From Candidatus Zixiibacteriota bacterium (GTDB taxonomy: Bacteria > Zixibacteria > MSB-5A5 > GN15 > JAAZOE01), in contig JAGLON010000013.1 of assembly GCA_023138975.1 (NCBI GenBank), positions 186,001 through 250,000 on the forward strand: a DNA stretch of 64,000 nt, read 5' to 3'. The notes below the pieces were generated by a model that searched no databases, had not been told where the DNA came from, and saw only the letters and a program-made list of their open reading frames with translations. How positions within the stretch are numbered: position 1 is the first letter of the stretch; every line of letters starts with the position of its first letter. This document shows, one piece after another, positions 20,416 through 29,099 of the stretch. Made by a program: the position numbers and the translations under genes.

Positions 20416-23019
20416 TTAATTCAATTTCCCTGCTGTCGTCAAGACATAATTCTGCGTATCGAGGTATTTATTGGCAGCAGCCTTCACTTGCTCCAGAGTG
20501 GTTGCTCTCATTTTCTCGGAGAACTTATCATAATAATCATAGCCCCGCCCCAAATACTCATTTACGCCCATATAATAGGCCTGGTTTATTCGGGATAACT
20601 GCCGGGTCAGAGTCGATCCCCACAAACTGTTTTTGGCTATTTCCAATTCTTTGGCCGAAGGACCATTTGTTTGCAGCTTTCCAATTTCATTGAGAATACC
20701 GTCGCGAGCGATTATAAAATTCTTGGCGCCAGTACCCATCGTACAGGCATACCAACCGAACTCCTTATCGAAACCGGCTCCGGCTCCAACCGAATAGGCC
20801 AGTCCTTGTTCTTCCCGCAGAGTTTTTCCCAGACGATCAGACAGAATCGAAACGGCCAGACGAATCGCCATCGCATCCTGATGATTGGCACCGGGGAGTT
20901 TATTACCGAGGAATATATACACTTGCTCCTTGTCCATTTCTTTATGCGCCGTTTTAACTCCTATAATCGGAGTACCATTTTGGGCTGGCACTGAGGCTGA
21001 GGCCGTGGGGAGCATCTCTTCGAAGACATTGGTCAGCATAGCCATCATCGTATCGGCATCAAAATTAGTTCCCACAGTTATTATCATATTGCCCGGCGAA
21101 TAGAACGAACTGTGGTAGGTAACTAAATCATCGCGGGTGATAGTTCCAACCGTACGCGGAGAACCGTTGATGGACTTGGCAAAGGCCTGCCCTTTGAATA
21201 AGTTGGCGTAAAACAAACCGCGACAGGTATTAAGAGTCGAGCCTGATTGCCGCCCGATAACTCCCATCAACATACCCCGGATTTTTTCAATATCCGTCTC
21301 ATTAAAGGCGGGATTCATTATCATATCAGAAAATAACGATAAGCCCTCTCCGGTAAATTCATCGATAGTCTCAAATTTCATAAACGAATACTGCCGGGTT
21401 GTATAGCGATCGTCATACGGAATCCACGGATTATCACAGAGTGTAACTTTGGCGCCGATGCCATCTAGTTTCTTAGAAAGTTCTTCAGATGAATAGGTTT
21501 CCGTGCCTTTTTTAATCATTCGATTAACAAAATCGGTAATACCGGTTTTACCGGCTGATTCTGATGCAGACCGGTTTTTCCCAATTACATTTAAAGCAAA
21601 CACTCGGCTATCGGGATTAGATTTGACAATCAGAGTCAAGCCGTTTTCAAGAACCTCTTTTTTATAAACGGTAAATCTTTTTTCCTCTTCAGCTTTACTG
21701 ACAACTTGTTTCGGATGATAAACTGTCGCGATGTACTTCAAATCGTCCAGCCAGCGGTCAGCCGCTCTAACTATCATCGTTGGATTGACTTTCTCTATAA
21801 CTTCAAGATAAGATTCTAGAAAATCATAACCAGTCGTCACTAATAACGGTGCAATTACAAAGCCGTAATAATGCAGCTTCTCTTCCATGAAAATCTCATT
21901 GACTTTTTTGGAAGTAATAATTCCTTCCAAAATTTCAGCCGACGGCTTATGCTCATCGAAATTCTGAAGGACTGATTCAACCCCCGCTATTATACGTTCA
22001 GATTTAGATTCATCATCGGTTATAACATCAATTAATAGCCGCGAAAATTCTTCCTGAGTTTCAACAGAGACTGAGAATGATTGATATAACTGCTTGCCAT
22101 CGCTATCGGATAGTGCCTTTAAAAGCGGCGAGTATTCATCAGAATTAAGATACTCACACATTAAATCAAATGCGTACCAGTCGGGGTCGGTAAAATGGGG
22201 GGCATCTATTCCAATATTGATATATGTTTGCTTGGCTTTACCAGCTTTTTTATAAACTTTTTTCTCCAGCGGAGGATTATAGCTTACATCCGGAGGGGGC
22301 GGAGTATCTACCGGAGGTATAACACCAAAGACAGATTTATACGTTTCTATCATTTCCTCGGTATCAAAATCTCCAATAACCAGCGCTATCATATTATTAG
22401 GGGCGTAAAACTGTTTCCAATAATTAATGATATTTTCACGAGGAATTGACGCGATTATGTTTTTGTATCCTAAAACAGTCCGCTCATAAGCGGTTCCAGC
22501 CATAGATTTGGCATTGAAAAAATCATATGCTTTACCCGCCTCGTTATCGTTGTCTTTCTGGATTTCCTCAATTACAACTTTGCGCTCTTTGGGAAGCTCC
22601 ACATCGGGAAAGATAGAATTAAACAGCTGATCGGCCTGAATCTCGATACCATATTCAAAATGCTCTTTAGGAGTAAGCACTAAAAAGGCAGTTAAATCTT
22701 TACGGGTGAATGCATTGATATATCCGCCATGATTATCGATCCCTTCGGAGATTTCTAATCGAGAGCGGTTTTTTGTACCGTCAAAAAGCAGATGCTCGAG
22801 AAAATGGGTGATACCGTTGTTAAAATCATTCTCATACTTTGCTCCGGCCCGGATAAACACAATCGATGTTATCATTGGACTGCTGTGATTTTCCTTGAAA
22901 ATCACTTCCATGCCGTTTTCGAAAGTCATACGGGTAGTCTTTGCCGAAACCATCGACACGATAAGACTAATTGTAATAATGACGATAAATAGCCGACTGA
23001 AGATTCTACCTCTCCTCAT
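20416..23019 (-). CDS. M16-family zinc metallopeptidase, exported (two-domain)
   Basis: 867 residues from the ATG at 23019 (AAGGAG eight bases upstream); a GTG one codon earlier is possible. A signal peptide or anchor spans about residues 8-28. The N-terminal half is the active pitrilysin domain with the inverted zinc motif His72-Phe-Leu-Glu75-His76 in THFLEHLLFDG, and the later Glu ligand in VVIEEIQKDND. The C-terminal half (about 450-860) is the second M16 domain without the motif, as usual, and it ends in the LREEQGLAYSVGAG region. Likely a periplasmic or envelope peptidase that degrades oligopeptides. A 20-base palindrome lies about 45 bases upstream of the start. Confidence 0.93.
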   Translation of the reverse strand: MRRGRIFSRLFIVIITISLIVSMVSAKTTRMTFENGMEVIFKENHSSPMITSIVFIRAGAKYENDFNNGITHFLEHLLFDGTKNRSRLEISEGIDNHGGYINAFTRKDLTAFLVLTPKEHFEYGIEIQADQLFNSIFPDVELPKERKVVIEEIQKDNDNEAGKAYDFFNAKSMAGTAYERTVLGYKNIIASIPRENIINYWKQFYAPNNMIALVIGDFDTEEMIETYKSVFGVIPPVDTPPPPDVSYNPPLEKKVYKKAGKAKQTYINIGIDAPHFTDPDWYAFDLMCEYLNSDEYSPLLKALSDSDGKQLYQSFSVSVETQEEFSRLLIDVITDDESKSERIIAGVESVLQNFDEHKPSAEILEGIITSKKVNEIFMEEKLHYYGFVIAPLLVTTGYDFLESYLEVIEKVNPTMIVRAADRWLDDLKYIATVYHPKQVVSKAEEEKRFTVYKKEVLENGLTLIVKSNPDSRVFALNVIGKNRSASESAGKTGITDFVNRMIKKGTETYSSEELSKKLDGIGAKVTLCDNPWIPYDDRYTTRQYSFMKFETIDEFTGEGLSLFSDMIMNPAFNETDIEKIRGMLMGVIGRQSGSTLNTCRGLFYANLFKGQAFAKSINGSPRTVGTITRDDLVTYHSSFYSPGNMIITVGTNFDADTMMAMLTNVFEEMLPTASASVPAQNGTPIIGVKTAHKEMDKEQVYIFLGNKLPGANHQDAMAIRLAVSILSDRLGKTLREEQGLAYSVGAGAGFDKEFGWYACTMGTGAKNFIIARDGILNEIGKLQTNGPSAKELEIAKNSLWGSTLTRQLSRINQAYYMGVNEYLGRGYDYYDKFSEKMRATTLEQVKAAANKYLDTQNYVLTTAGKLN

Positions 23020-23063
23020 CACCGCATCTCCTTACGTTTCACCTACTTTGAACTAAATAATCG

Positions 23064-23083
23064 TTGTACGTAAGTACGTACAA
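23064..23083 (-). promoter_or_regulatory. Perfect inverted repeat, possible operator of the M16 peptidase gene
   Basis: TTGTACGTA (23064-23072), AG, TACGTACAA (23075-23083): a 9-bp perfect inverted repeat with a 2-base spacer, 44 bases upstream of the M16 start codon. Size and symmetry suit a dimeric repressor or activator site. No regulator is identified. Confidence 0.4.
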
Positions 23084-23526
23084 AACAATAACCTATTGGT
23101 ATTTTGAGGAAAAGTCAACGAATCAATTTGTAAATTTCTATTCAGTACATGCTAAATGTAACCCGGTTCATGAAACGTACCAGCAAAAATGGAAGATAAT
23201 AGATTAGCCCGATGCCGAAAGGTCAAAAGTTAACACAACCCGTCCGATTTTTTACTCTTCCTGGAAACAGAAGCATTGGGATAAATATAATCCAATCTGA
23301 CCCTGAGTTATGAATACTCGTGAGATTATATAACCAGTATCGACGCCTTAAATTCCACTGAATTGGCCCCAAAAACAACCGGGTTACAGCTATACCATTT
23401 CTGCACAATTTTCCAATCAAACCCATTTTGTTCAGCCATCCGCGCCAGTCTTGTAAGTAAACACCAAACAGTTACTTACGCTCTCGGGACACCAATAAAG
23501 AACTGTATTTCTCATGTATAAAACAA
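23084..23526. other. Intergenic region without a supported gene
   Basis: 440 bases between the divergent M16 peptidase and secD genes. No reading frame here has a convincing ribosome site or family match. The one structure seen is an inverted repeat GTAAGTAA (23453-23460) with TTACTTAC (23472-23479), not followed by a T run. Confidence 0.5.
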
Positions 23527-23554
23527 TTGACATATTTTCTTATTATGGTATATT
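23527..23554 (+). promoter_or_regulatory. Strong sigma-70-type promoter for secDF
   Basis: A consensus TTGACA (23527-23532) and TATATT (23549-23554) with a 16-base spacer, about 60 bases before the secD start codon. Confidence 0.7.
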
Positions 23555-23612
23555 GGCGGACTATTATGCATAATCCATTCTCTAACTATTGCGAAAAGGA
23601 AGTTGACCTAAA

Positions 23613-25322
23613 ATGAACAGATTTCAGATGTGGCGAGTCATTGTTACTTTGATCCTGCTTGTGTTCGGGATTTTTTACAGTTGGCCGACAGTGAAATACT
23701 GGACAACACCAAAGGCAGAAATTGAGCATTTGGAAAAGACCGATCCAGCCACGTTGTTTAAGATGAGACAAAAAGCCATGCGCCTGGGACTTGACCTTCA
23801 AGGTGGTATGCATGTTGTTCTCCGTGTTCAACTCGAAAAACTTGATGAAAACGGGAGAAAAGACGCGGTAGAAAGATCCGAAGCAATTATTCGGAATCGA
23901 ATTGACCAGTTTGGTGTCACTGAGCCGCTAATTCAAAAATCAGGCGATGATCGCATCATTGTCGATCTCCCCGGCTTTACCGACACTAAACGAGCCGAAA
24001 AACTTATCGGTGAGATGGCTCGACTCGAGTTTAAACTTCAGGAAACTTTCGAGAATGCAGAATTGCTCCTTTCAAAAATTGATAAAACGCTTATGGAGAT
24101 GGACCTGAGTGTCGAGGGCGGCCAGATTGACAATGAAGCCGGTGACGAGACTCCTGCGACTACAAATGATACCGAATCCGAAAAATCTGATAATGGCGCT
24201 AATGTTGATGTCCTGGCTGACCTCCTCGGTGAACAGTCAGATTCACTGAATGAAATTGCAATGTTAGATGACGATGAAGCTGATTTCCCGTTTTCAACGT
24301 ATTTAGAACCGGTACCAGGCGCCCTGGGACCGCAATGGAATGTCGAAACGGAATTGGTTCCCAATATAAAATTACTTCTATCAAAACCAGAAGTTCAGAA
24401 ACTTATCCCGGCCGACGCTGAATTTGCATGGGCTATTCATTCCGAAATCTTTGGCGCACAGAGGGTCACCAGGCTTTACCTGCTTAAAAGCCGGGTACAG
24501 ATGTCTGGTGAATATCTCATTGACGCCATTCCCCGTAATAATGAATTTGGCAAGCCGGTCGTTGATTTTAGCCTGACTCGTAAAGGCGGCAAGATATTTG
24601 GCCGAGTTACTGGTCCAAATATCGGCAAACCTCTGGCCATTTGCTTAGACGGAAAAGTAGAATCTGCCCCAAGGTTGAATGATAGAATTAAAGATAAAGG
24701 TACGATTACTCTGGGTGCAGGTACTTTCCAAAATGCACGAGACCTTGCAATCGTCTTGAAAGCTGGTGCTCTTCCGACCGATGTGGAGATTATCGAAAGC
24801 AGCGTCGTCGGAGCCTCACTTGGAAATGACTCAATTGAGCGAGGCACAACCGCTTCGATAATTGCTCTGGCTTTAGTCCTCCTCTTTATCGCAATATACT
24901 ATCGCTTGTCCGGTGTCATTGCCGATGTTGCGCTCTTATTCAATCTCTTCTTCTTATTGGCAGCCATGGCTGGTCTTGGCGCAACACTGACGATGCCCGG
25001 AATAGCTGGTATCATTTTGACCATTGGTATAGCGGTTGACGCTAATGTACTGATCTTCGAGCGTATCAGGGAGGAGCTTCGAACCGGCAAAACGGTTCGC
25101 GCATCAATTGATGCCGGGTATGAGCGTGCTTTGGTTACGATTATTGATAGTCATGTCACGACACTCATTACTGCGGCAATTCTATTCATATTCGGTTCCG
25201 GATCGATCAAAGGTTTCGCGGTATCACTGTTCCTTGGTGTTTTGCTGTCGCTTTACACCGCGTTCTTTATTACCAAGACAATATTTGATATCCGTAAAGG
25301 CTATAAATCGATTTCTATATAG
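23613..25322 (+). CDS. secD: Protein translocase subunit SecD
   Basis: 569 residues. SecD works with SecF in the inner membrane to pull exported proteins out of SecYEG using the proton gradient. One membrane helix (about 8-28) is followed by the LGLDLQGGMHVVL motif, the large periplasmic P1 region with RNRIDQFGVTEPLI and RIIVDLPGF, then GTITLGAGTFQNARDLAIVLKAGALP. Five C-terminal membrane helices contain VDANVLIFERIREEL. An acidic Ser/Asp-rich insertion of about 70 residues (roughly 145-220) within P1 is longer than in short SecD forms. The ATG has an AAGGAAG ribosome site. secF follows after 21 bases. Confidence 0.97.
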   Translation: MNRFQMWRVIVTLILLVFGIFYSWPTVKYWTTPKAEIEHLEKTDPATLFKMRQKAMRLGLDLQGGMHVVLRVQLEKLDENGRKDAVERSEAIIRNRIDQFGVTEPLIQKSGDDRIIVDLPGFTDTKRAEKLIGEMARLEFKLQETFENAELLLSKIDKTLMEMDLSVEGGQIDNEAGDETPATTNDTESEKSDNGANVDVLADLLGEQSDSLNEIAMLDDDEADFPFSTYLEPVPGALGPQWNVETELVPNIKLLLSKPEVQKLIPADAEFAWAIHSEIFGAQRVTRLYLLKSRVQMSGEYLIDAIPRNNEFGKPVVDFSLTRKGGKIFGRVTGPNIGKPLAICLDGKVESAPRLNDRIKDKGTITLGAGTFQNARDLAIVLKAGALPTDVEIIESSVVGASLGNDSIERGTTASIIALALVLLFIAIYYRLSGVIADVALLFNLFFLLAAMAGLGATLTMPGIAGIILTIGIAVDANVLIFERIREELRTGKTVRASIDAGYERALVTIIDSHVTTLITAAILFIFGSGSIKGFAVSLFLGVLLSLYTAFFITKTIFDIRKGYKSISI

Positions 25323-25343
25323 GTTTTAGGAGAATAGTAAAAC

Positions 25344-26285
25344 ATGTTTAAGATTATAGGCAAAACCAACTTCGACTTTATCGGGTTAAGGAAATTTTCC
25401 TTCATCCTCTCGACGATTCTCATTGTTCTCGGCCTGATCGCACTTGTTAATATTATGATTGGCAATGCGAACATGGGAATTGATTTTACCGGCGGAACAA
25501 TGATCCAAGGCAACTTTGAAAAGCCGATTAATATTGAAGATTTGCGCTCTACCTTGGCAGCCGGAGGATTTCCTGAAGCCAATATTCAAGCACTGCAAAC
25601 TAAAGGTGTCCCTAACTCTTTCTTGATTCGAGCTAAAACTCTGAGCGATCATACGACCCCGGGCGCGGAAACAACCAATGATAAGATTATAGCGCTTATT
25701 GCTGGAGAAAGCAAATTTTCTAAAAATCCGTTCCATAAGGATTCTGAACAGATGATCGGTGCGTTAGTTGGCGAGGAACTACGTACTGACGCCCGTAATG
25801 CCGTACTGCTGGCAATTGTCGGCATCTTGGTGTATATCTGGATTCGGTTCGATTTACGCTTTGGTGTCGCCGCTACAGTAGCGACATTCCACGACGTTCT
25901 TACGGTACTCGGAATCTTTTGGGTTTTAGACATTGAAATCAATCAGTTGGTGATAACAGCGTTACTAACGCTAGGAGGCTACTCACTCACCGATTCGGTT
26001 GTTGTCTTTGACCGAATTCGGGAGAATCTAAAGTTATTCCGTAAAAAAGGTGACTTTGTAGCGACTTTGAACGCCAGTATCAACGAAGTGCTCTCGCGTA
26101 CAATCATAACGTCAATGACATCACTATTGGTTGTGGTGGTAATTTTACTCTTCGGAGGCCAGGTTTTGTTTACCTTTGCCTTAGCACTGACCCTTGGTAT
26201 TATAGTCGGAACATATAGCTCAGTCTTTGTGGCCAGTCCGATTGTGGCTGAATGGGAAGCCCGCTATCCGAAACGCTTCAAATAA
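25344..26285 (+). CDS. secF: Protein translocase subunit SecF
   Basis: 313 residues, partner of SecD in the inner membrane. It has the first membrane helix (about 20-40), the MGIDFTGGTMIQ motif that opens the periplasmic domain, and five C-terminal helices with VAATVATFHDVLTVLGIFW, then GYSLTDSVVVFDRIRENL and the helix-hairpin TRTIITSMTSLLVVVVILLFGG (read as separated motifs). Length is typical. It shares the secD transcript and is closed by a strong terminator 15 bases after the stop. Confidence 0.97.
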   Translation: MFKIIGKTNFDFIGLRKFSFILSTILIVLGLIALVNIMIGNANMGIDFTGGTMIQGNFEKPINIEDLRSTLAAGGFPEANIQALQTKGVPNSFLIRAKTLSDHTTPGAETTNDKIIALIAGESKFSKNPFHKDSEQMIGALVGEELRTDARNAVLLAIVGILVYIWIRFDLRFGVAATVATFHDVLTVLGIFWVLDIEINQLVITALLTLGGYSLTDSVVVFDRIRENLKLFRKKGDFVATLNASINEVLSRTIITSMTSLLVVVVILLFGGQVLFTFALALTLGIIVGTYSSVFVASPIVAEWEARYPKRFK

Positions 26286-26297
26286 GTTTTATACAAC

Positions 26298-26330
26298 AAA
26301 AAAACCCCGCTGATTGCGGGGTTTTTTTTT
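26298..26330. terminator. Bidirectional Rho-independent terminator
   Basis: AAAAAACCCCGC and GCGGGGTTTTTT pair around TGATT between the convergent secF and dCMP deaminase genes. The A run and T run make it usable in both directions. Confidence 0.93.
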
Positions 26331-26340
26331 GCCTGTTTAT

Positions 26341-26862
26341 CTAAAGATACTGTTTGAAATCCAGAACAATGTTCTCCTTCGGCGAAGGAAGCGGCTTCAA
26401 CAACACTCCCGCCAGGCGAAACATCCTTTTTGCGGCAACAAACTTCTCATCGTTGGGATATTTATCTGACAAATAAACGACCTGTTTTATCCCCGCCTGA
26501 ATAATCAATTTCGCGCACTCATTACAGGGAAATAAGCTGACATACATGCGACAGTTATTCATGCGACCGAAACTACTGTTTAAGATCGCATTCATCTCAG
26601 CGTGGCAGACATAGGGGTACTTGGTATCCAGATAATCACCCTTTCGCCCCCACGGTAGCTCCTCGTCGCTGCAACCAGCTGGGAATCCGTTATACCCAAT
26701 CCCGACAATTCGGTTTTCTTCATTTACAATACATGCGCCTACCTGAGTATTAGGGTCCTTGCTTCGCATAGCAGATAATATCGCCAGCGACATAAAATAC
26801 TCATCCCAACCAAGATATCCGTCGCGCCGGGATTTTTTGTCAACGGTAGTTGTCTTTTCCAT
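26341..26862 (-). CDS. dCMP deaminase-family zinc enzyme (ComEB-like)
   Basis: 173 residues from the ATG at 26862, chosen because AGAGGGAG lies just upstream and the longer frame back to 26937 adds unrelated sequence. The cytidine/deoxycytidylate deaminase fold is clear: the zinc site is His-Ala-Glu in CHAEMNAIL and Pro-Cys-x-x-Cys in [26 protein letters not shown] is the nucleotide-binding region seen in dCMP deaminases. The likely reaction is dCMP to dUMP, feeding dTMP synthesis. It ends at the shared terminator with secF. Confidence 0.92.
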   Translation of the reverse strand: MEKTTTVDKKSRRDGYLGWDEYFMSLAILSAMRSKDPNTQVGACIVNEENRIVGIGYNGFPAGCSDEELPWGRKGDYLDTKYPYVCHAEMNAILNSSFGRMNNCRMYVSLFPCNECAKLIIQAGIKQVVYLSDKYPNDEKFVAAKRMFRLAGVLLKPLPSPKENIVLDFKQYL

Positions 26863-27033
26863 TGGTCTCCCTCTGTACTTATTGCGTAAATGTGAGTAGC
26901 TATTTCCTATTATAATCTCCTTAAACCGGCAAGTCAATATTCTTTAAAAACCTATTTGGAGGCTATTTACTTTTCTCTGTACAAATAAAACATTATAATC
27001 TATCAGATTAAGTGCAAGCTTAGGATAAATTTT

Positions 27034-27441
27034 ATGAATATTCTCTTTATCTGTGCCGGAAACTCGGTTCGCTCACAAATGGCTGAGGGTTGGGCACGAG
27101 AGTTATGCGATGAACAACACGAAGTTACCTCGGCAGGATTGCAGGCCGGAGGAGTTCATCCGCTGGCTGTCGAGTCAATGCGATTGGTTGGTATTGATAT
27201 ATCTCAACACAATTCCCGCCGTATCTCTGATAAACTTTTTAACTGGGCCGATTTTATTATCACCGTAGCCGACAGAGTCGAGCCCTATAGCGTGTATTTT
27301 CCGGAAACCATAAAGCATATCCACTGGCCTATTCCAAATCCGGATGCCATGTACGCTCCAAATTTACAAATCGAAGAAGCCTACGCCATTATTCGAGAAG
27401 ATCTGAGAGAACGGGTTGAACAGTTTCTCCAGTCTATATAA
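27034..27441 (+). CDS. Low-molecular-weight phosphatase/ArsC homologue with substituted key residues
   Basis: 135 residues. The P-loop Cys7-x5-Arg13 (CAGNSVRS) opens the protein as in low-molecular-weight tyrosine phosphatases and thioredoxin-linked arsenate reductases, and AEGWARELC plus SAGLQAG fit that family. However, the catalytic Asp of the WxxPDP motif is Asn102 here (HWPIPNPD). The two redox cysteines of ArsC are missing too: TVAD replaces TVCD, and Tyr occupies the second position. It is therefore unlikely to be a working arsenate reductase and may be a weak phosphatase or a binding protein. It is a single gene divergent from dCMP deaminase; a TATAAT at 26994 could be its -10 box. 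Confidence 0.82.
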   Translation: MNILFICAGNSVRSQMAEGWARELCDEQHEVTSAGLQAGGVHPLAVESMRLVGIDISQHNSRRISDKLFNWADFIITVADRVEPYSVYFPETIKHIHWPIPNPDAMYAPNLQIEEAYAIIREDLRERVEQFLQSI

Positions 27442-27531
27442 TGTTTTATAAGTAACAACTATTAAGTGCAGTTTGAAACAGAGAATAATGCCGGCAGTTT
27501 AACGGCTTTGAAAGTAGTAAAGATAGTTTAA

Positions 27532-27939
27532 TTATTCGTTCGGTTGTTGATTCAACTCGACTAAAATCCCGGCTGTGGATTTGGGATGAATAAACGCTAC
27601 CAGCATTCCCTCGGCACCTTTGCGGGGTACCTCATCTATTAAACGCAGACCGGCTTCCTTCAAACGCCTCAGCTCCGCCTCCAGGTCTTCAACCTGAATA
27701 CACAGATGATGAATACCGCTTCCTTTTTTTGCGATGTATTTGCTGATAGGGCTATCGTCAGCGGTTCCCTCCAGAAGTTCCACCCGACTTTCACCAGTAC
27801 CGAATATAGCCGTTTTCACTTTTTGTTCAGTAACCTCTTCGTAGCAATCGGGTCCCTTACCGAGAATGATTTCAAACACGGGAACGGCATCGGCAAGTTT
27901 TGGCACCGCTATTCCTATATGGGCAAGTTTACGTTTCAC
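27532..27939 (-). CDS. mce: Methylmalonyl-CoA epimerase
   Basis: 135 residues from a GTG at 27939 whose bases overlap the TGA of the upstream lipoprotein gene (GTGA). An upstream in-frame ATG would add Arg-rich sequence foreign to the family. The glyoxalase/vicinal-oxygen-chelate fold is recognised by LAHIGIAVPKLADAVPVFE, then GIHHLCIQVEDLEAELRRLKE and the closing GILVELNQ. His residues in LAHIGIAV and GIHHL and the Glu in LVEL are the metal ligands. It interconverts (S)- and (R)-methylmalonyl-CoA between propionyl-CoA carboxylase and the mutase, and it sits at the 3' end of that gene cluster. Confidence 0.95.
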   Translation of the reverse strand: MKRKLAHIGIAVPKLADAVPVFEIILGKGPDCYEEVTEQKVKTAIFGTGESRVELLEGTADDSPISKYIAKKGSGIHHLCIQVEDLEAELRRLKEAGLRLIDEVPRKGAEGMLVAFIHPKSTAGILVELNQQPNE

Positions 27940-28451
27940 TCGGTCTCTTCCCCTTCTCTTTCCCGAGCCTTGATGTCCTCGACCGCCTCCCAATATATCC
28001 TGAGTTCTTCCTCAAACAACTGTTGCTGATCGAAAGCCGAGAAAGTCGGTTTGATCCATTGGTCATTTACGAAATACCATCGAAGATTAATCGGCTGAAC
28101 ATATCTGGTCTGGGCAGATAGCGCCCATTCCAATTGCATATAAACGAAGGCTGTATCTGTCCATAGAGTCGCTGAATCAATCTGAACCGCAAGAAGGGTA
28201 TCAAGATTAGAATACTGGATTTCTCGTCGTAATAAGTACTCTTCCATATCCATTTTTTCATGAAGATAGGGAAATTCATTTTCGTATATAACTTCATAGT
28301 CATATATTTTAGTTCGGTTGAATAATTCCTCACACTTTTTCATTAGCTGAATTTCTTCCGGAGAATGCTGCTTTGGCTGTTGACAGCCTGAGAAAATGAG
28401 CATAGAGGCTAACAGTCCAACACTCACTATAATTCCAACTCGAACTTTCAT
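27936..28451 (-). CDS. Small lipoprotein of unknown function in the propionyl-CoA operon
   Basis: 171 residues. The N-terminus is a lipoprotein signal (SMLIFSGC, lipidated Cys about 23). The mature part is acidic and rich in Tyr, Trp and Glu, with a helix-prone start (SPEEIQLMKKCEELFNRT) and a beta-rich middle containing LRWYFVNDQW. It looks like the NTF2- or DUF4878-like lipoproteins often found in FCB genomes, but that is only a resemblance. Its stop overlaps the epimerase start, so translation is coupled. Why an envelope lipoprotein is linked to cytoplasmic acyl-CoA enzymes is unclear. Confidence 0.7.
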   Translation of the reverse strand: MKVRVGIIVSVGLLASMLIFSGCQQPKQHSPEEIQLMKKCEELFNRTKIYDYEVIYENEFPYLHEKMDMEEYLLRREIQYSNLDTLLAVQIDSATLWTDTAFVYMQLEWALSAQTRYVQPINLRWYFVNDQWIKPTFSAFDQQQLFEEELRIYWEAVEDIKAREREGEETE

Positions 28452-28593
28452 TATAACTCCCTATTTCAACCGGTACAGTCTTTATACACCCGTTAACTCA
28501 ATTCGATACTATCCGTTTGTAATCAATATCGGCGAATCCAGATAGAGCCTGAATATATTCCTATACAGCAAAATCTATTTCGATTTCACTCCA

Positions 28594-29097
28594 TCAGGCA
28601 AACTCAATTAGAACCTGCCCCTTATCCACACTGTCGCCCAGAGCCACAGCGATAGATTTGATCGTTCCTGTTTTTGGAGACTTGATATCATTTTCCATTT
28701 TCATGGCTTCCATGACCAGAATCGGCTGATTCTGTGCAACTTCGTCTCCTTCACTGCAATTAATCTGTATTATTAATCCCGGCATAGGAGCGATTACATT
28801 AAGCTGCTTGACAGTGTCTTCTATCCCGGCCTCTTTCTTTATCCGCGCTAACTCAAAATCTTCAACCAAAAATTTCTCTGATCGAGAGCCGTTGAATATT
28901 CTATATCCGTCAAATGAACCGTCAACACCAATTTCATGAGAATGACCATCTATAATTAATGAATACCGGCTTTGCCCTAATCGAATTAAATCGACCGGAT
29001 GATCGGAGCCATTTTGGGTTATCAACATCTGACCATCTTCTTCACGAATGACAAAATCCCAGCTTTTATCAGCCGTCGAAACTTGCACTTTTTTCAT
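28594..29097 (-). CDS. Biotin carboxyl carrier protein of acyl-CoA carboxylase
   Basis: 167 residues. The C-terminal 75 residues form a biotinyl domain with the EAMKMEN motif; Lys133 is the biotinylated residue. The N-terminal 90 residues are a beta-rich region (YSLIIDGHSHEI) like that found in separate BCCP subunits of propionyl- or methylmalonyl-CoA carboxylases. It carries carboxybiotin between the biotin carboxylase and the carboxyltransferase. It begins 2 bases after the stop of the biotin carboxylase gene, so the two are co-translated. Confidence 0.95.
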   Translation of the reverse strand: MKKVQVSTADKSWDFVIREEDGQMLITQNGSDHPVDLIRLGQSRYSLIIDGHSHEIGVDGSFDGYRIFNGSRSEKFLVEDFELARIKKEAGIEDTVKQLNVIAPMPGLIIQINCSEGDEVAQNQPILVMEAMKMENDIKSPKTGTIKSIAVALGDSVDKGQVLIEFA

Positions 29098-29099
29098 CG

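Noticed and set aside
23223-23426. A 67-codon minus-strand frame in the gap before secD
   Set aside because: No ribosome site, unusual composition, no recognisable domain.
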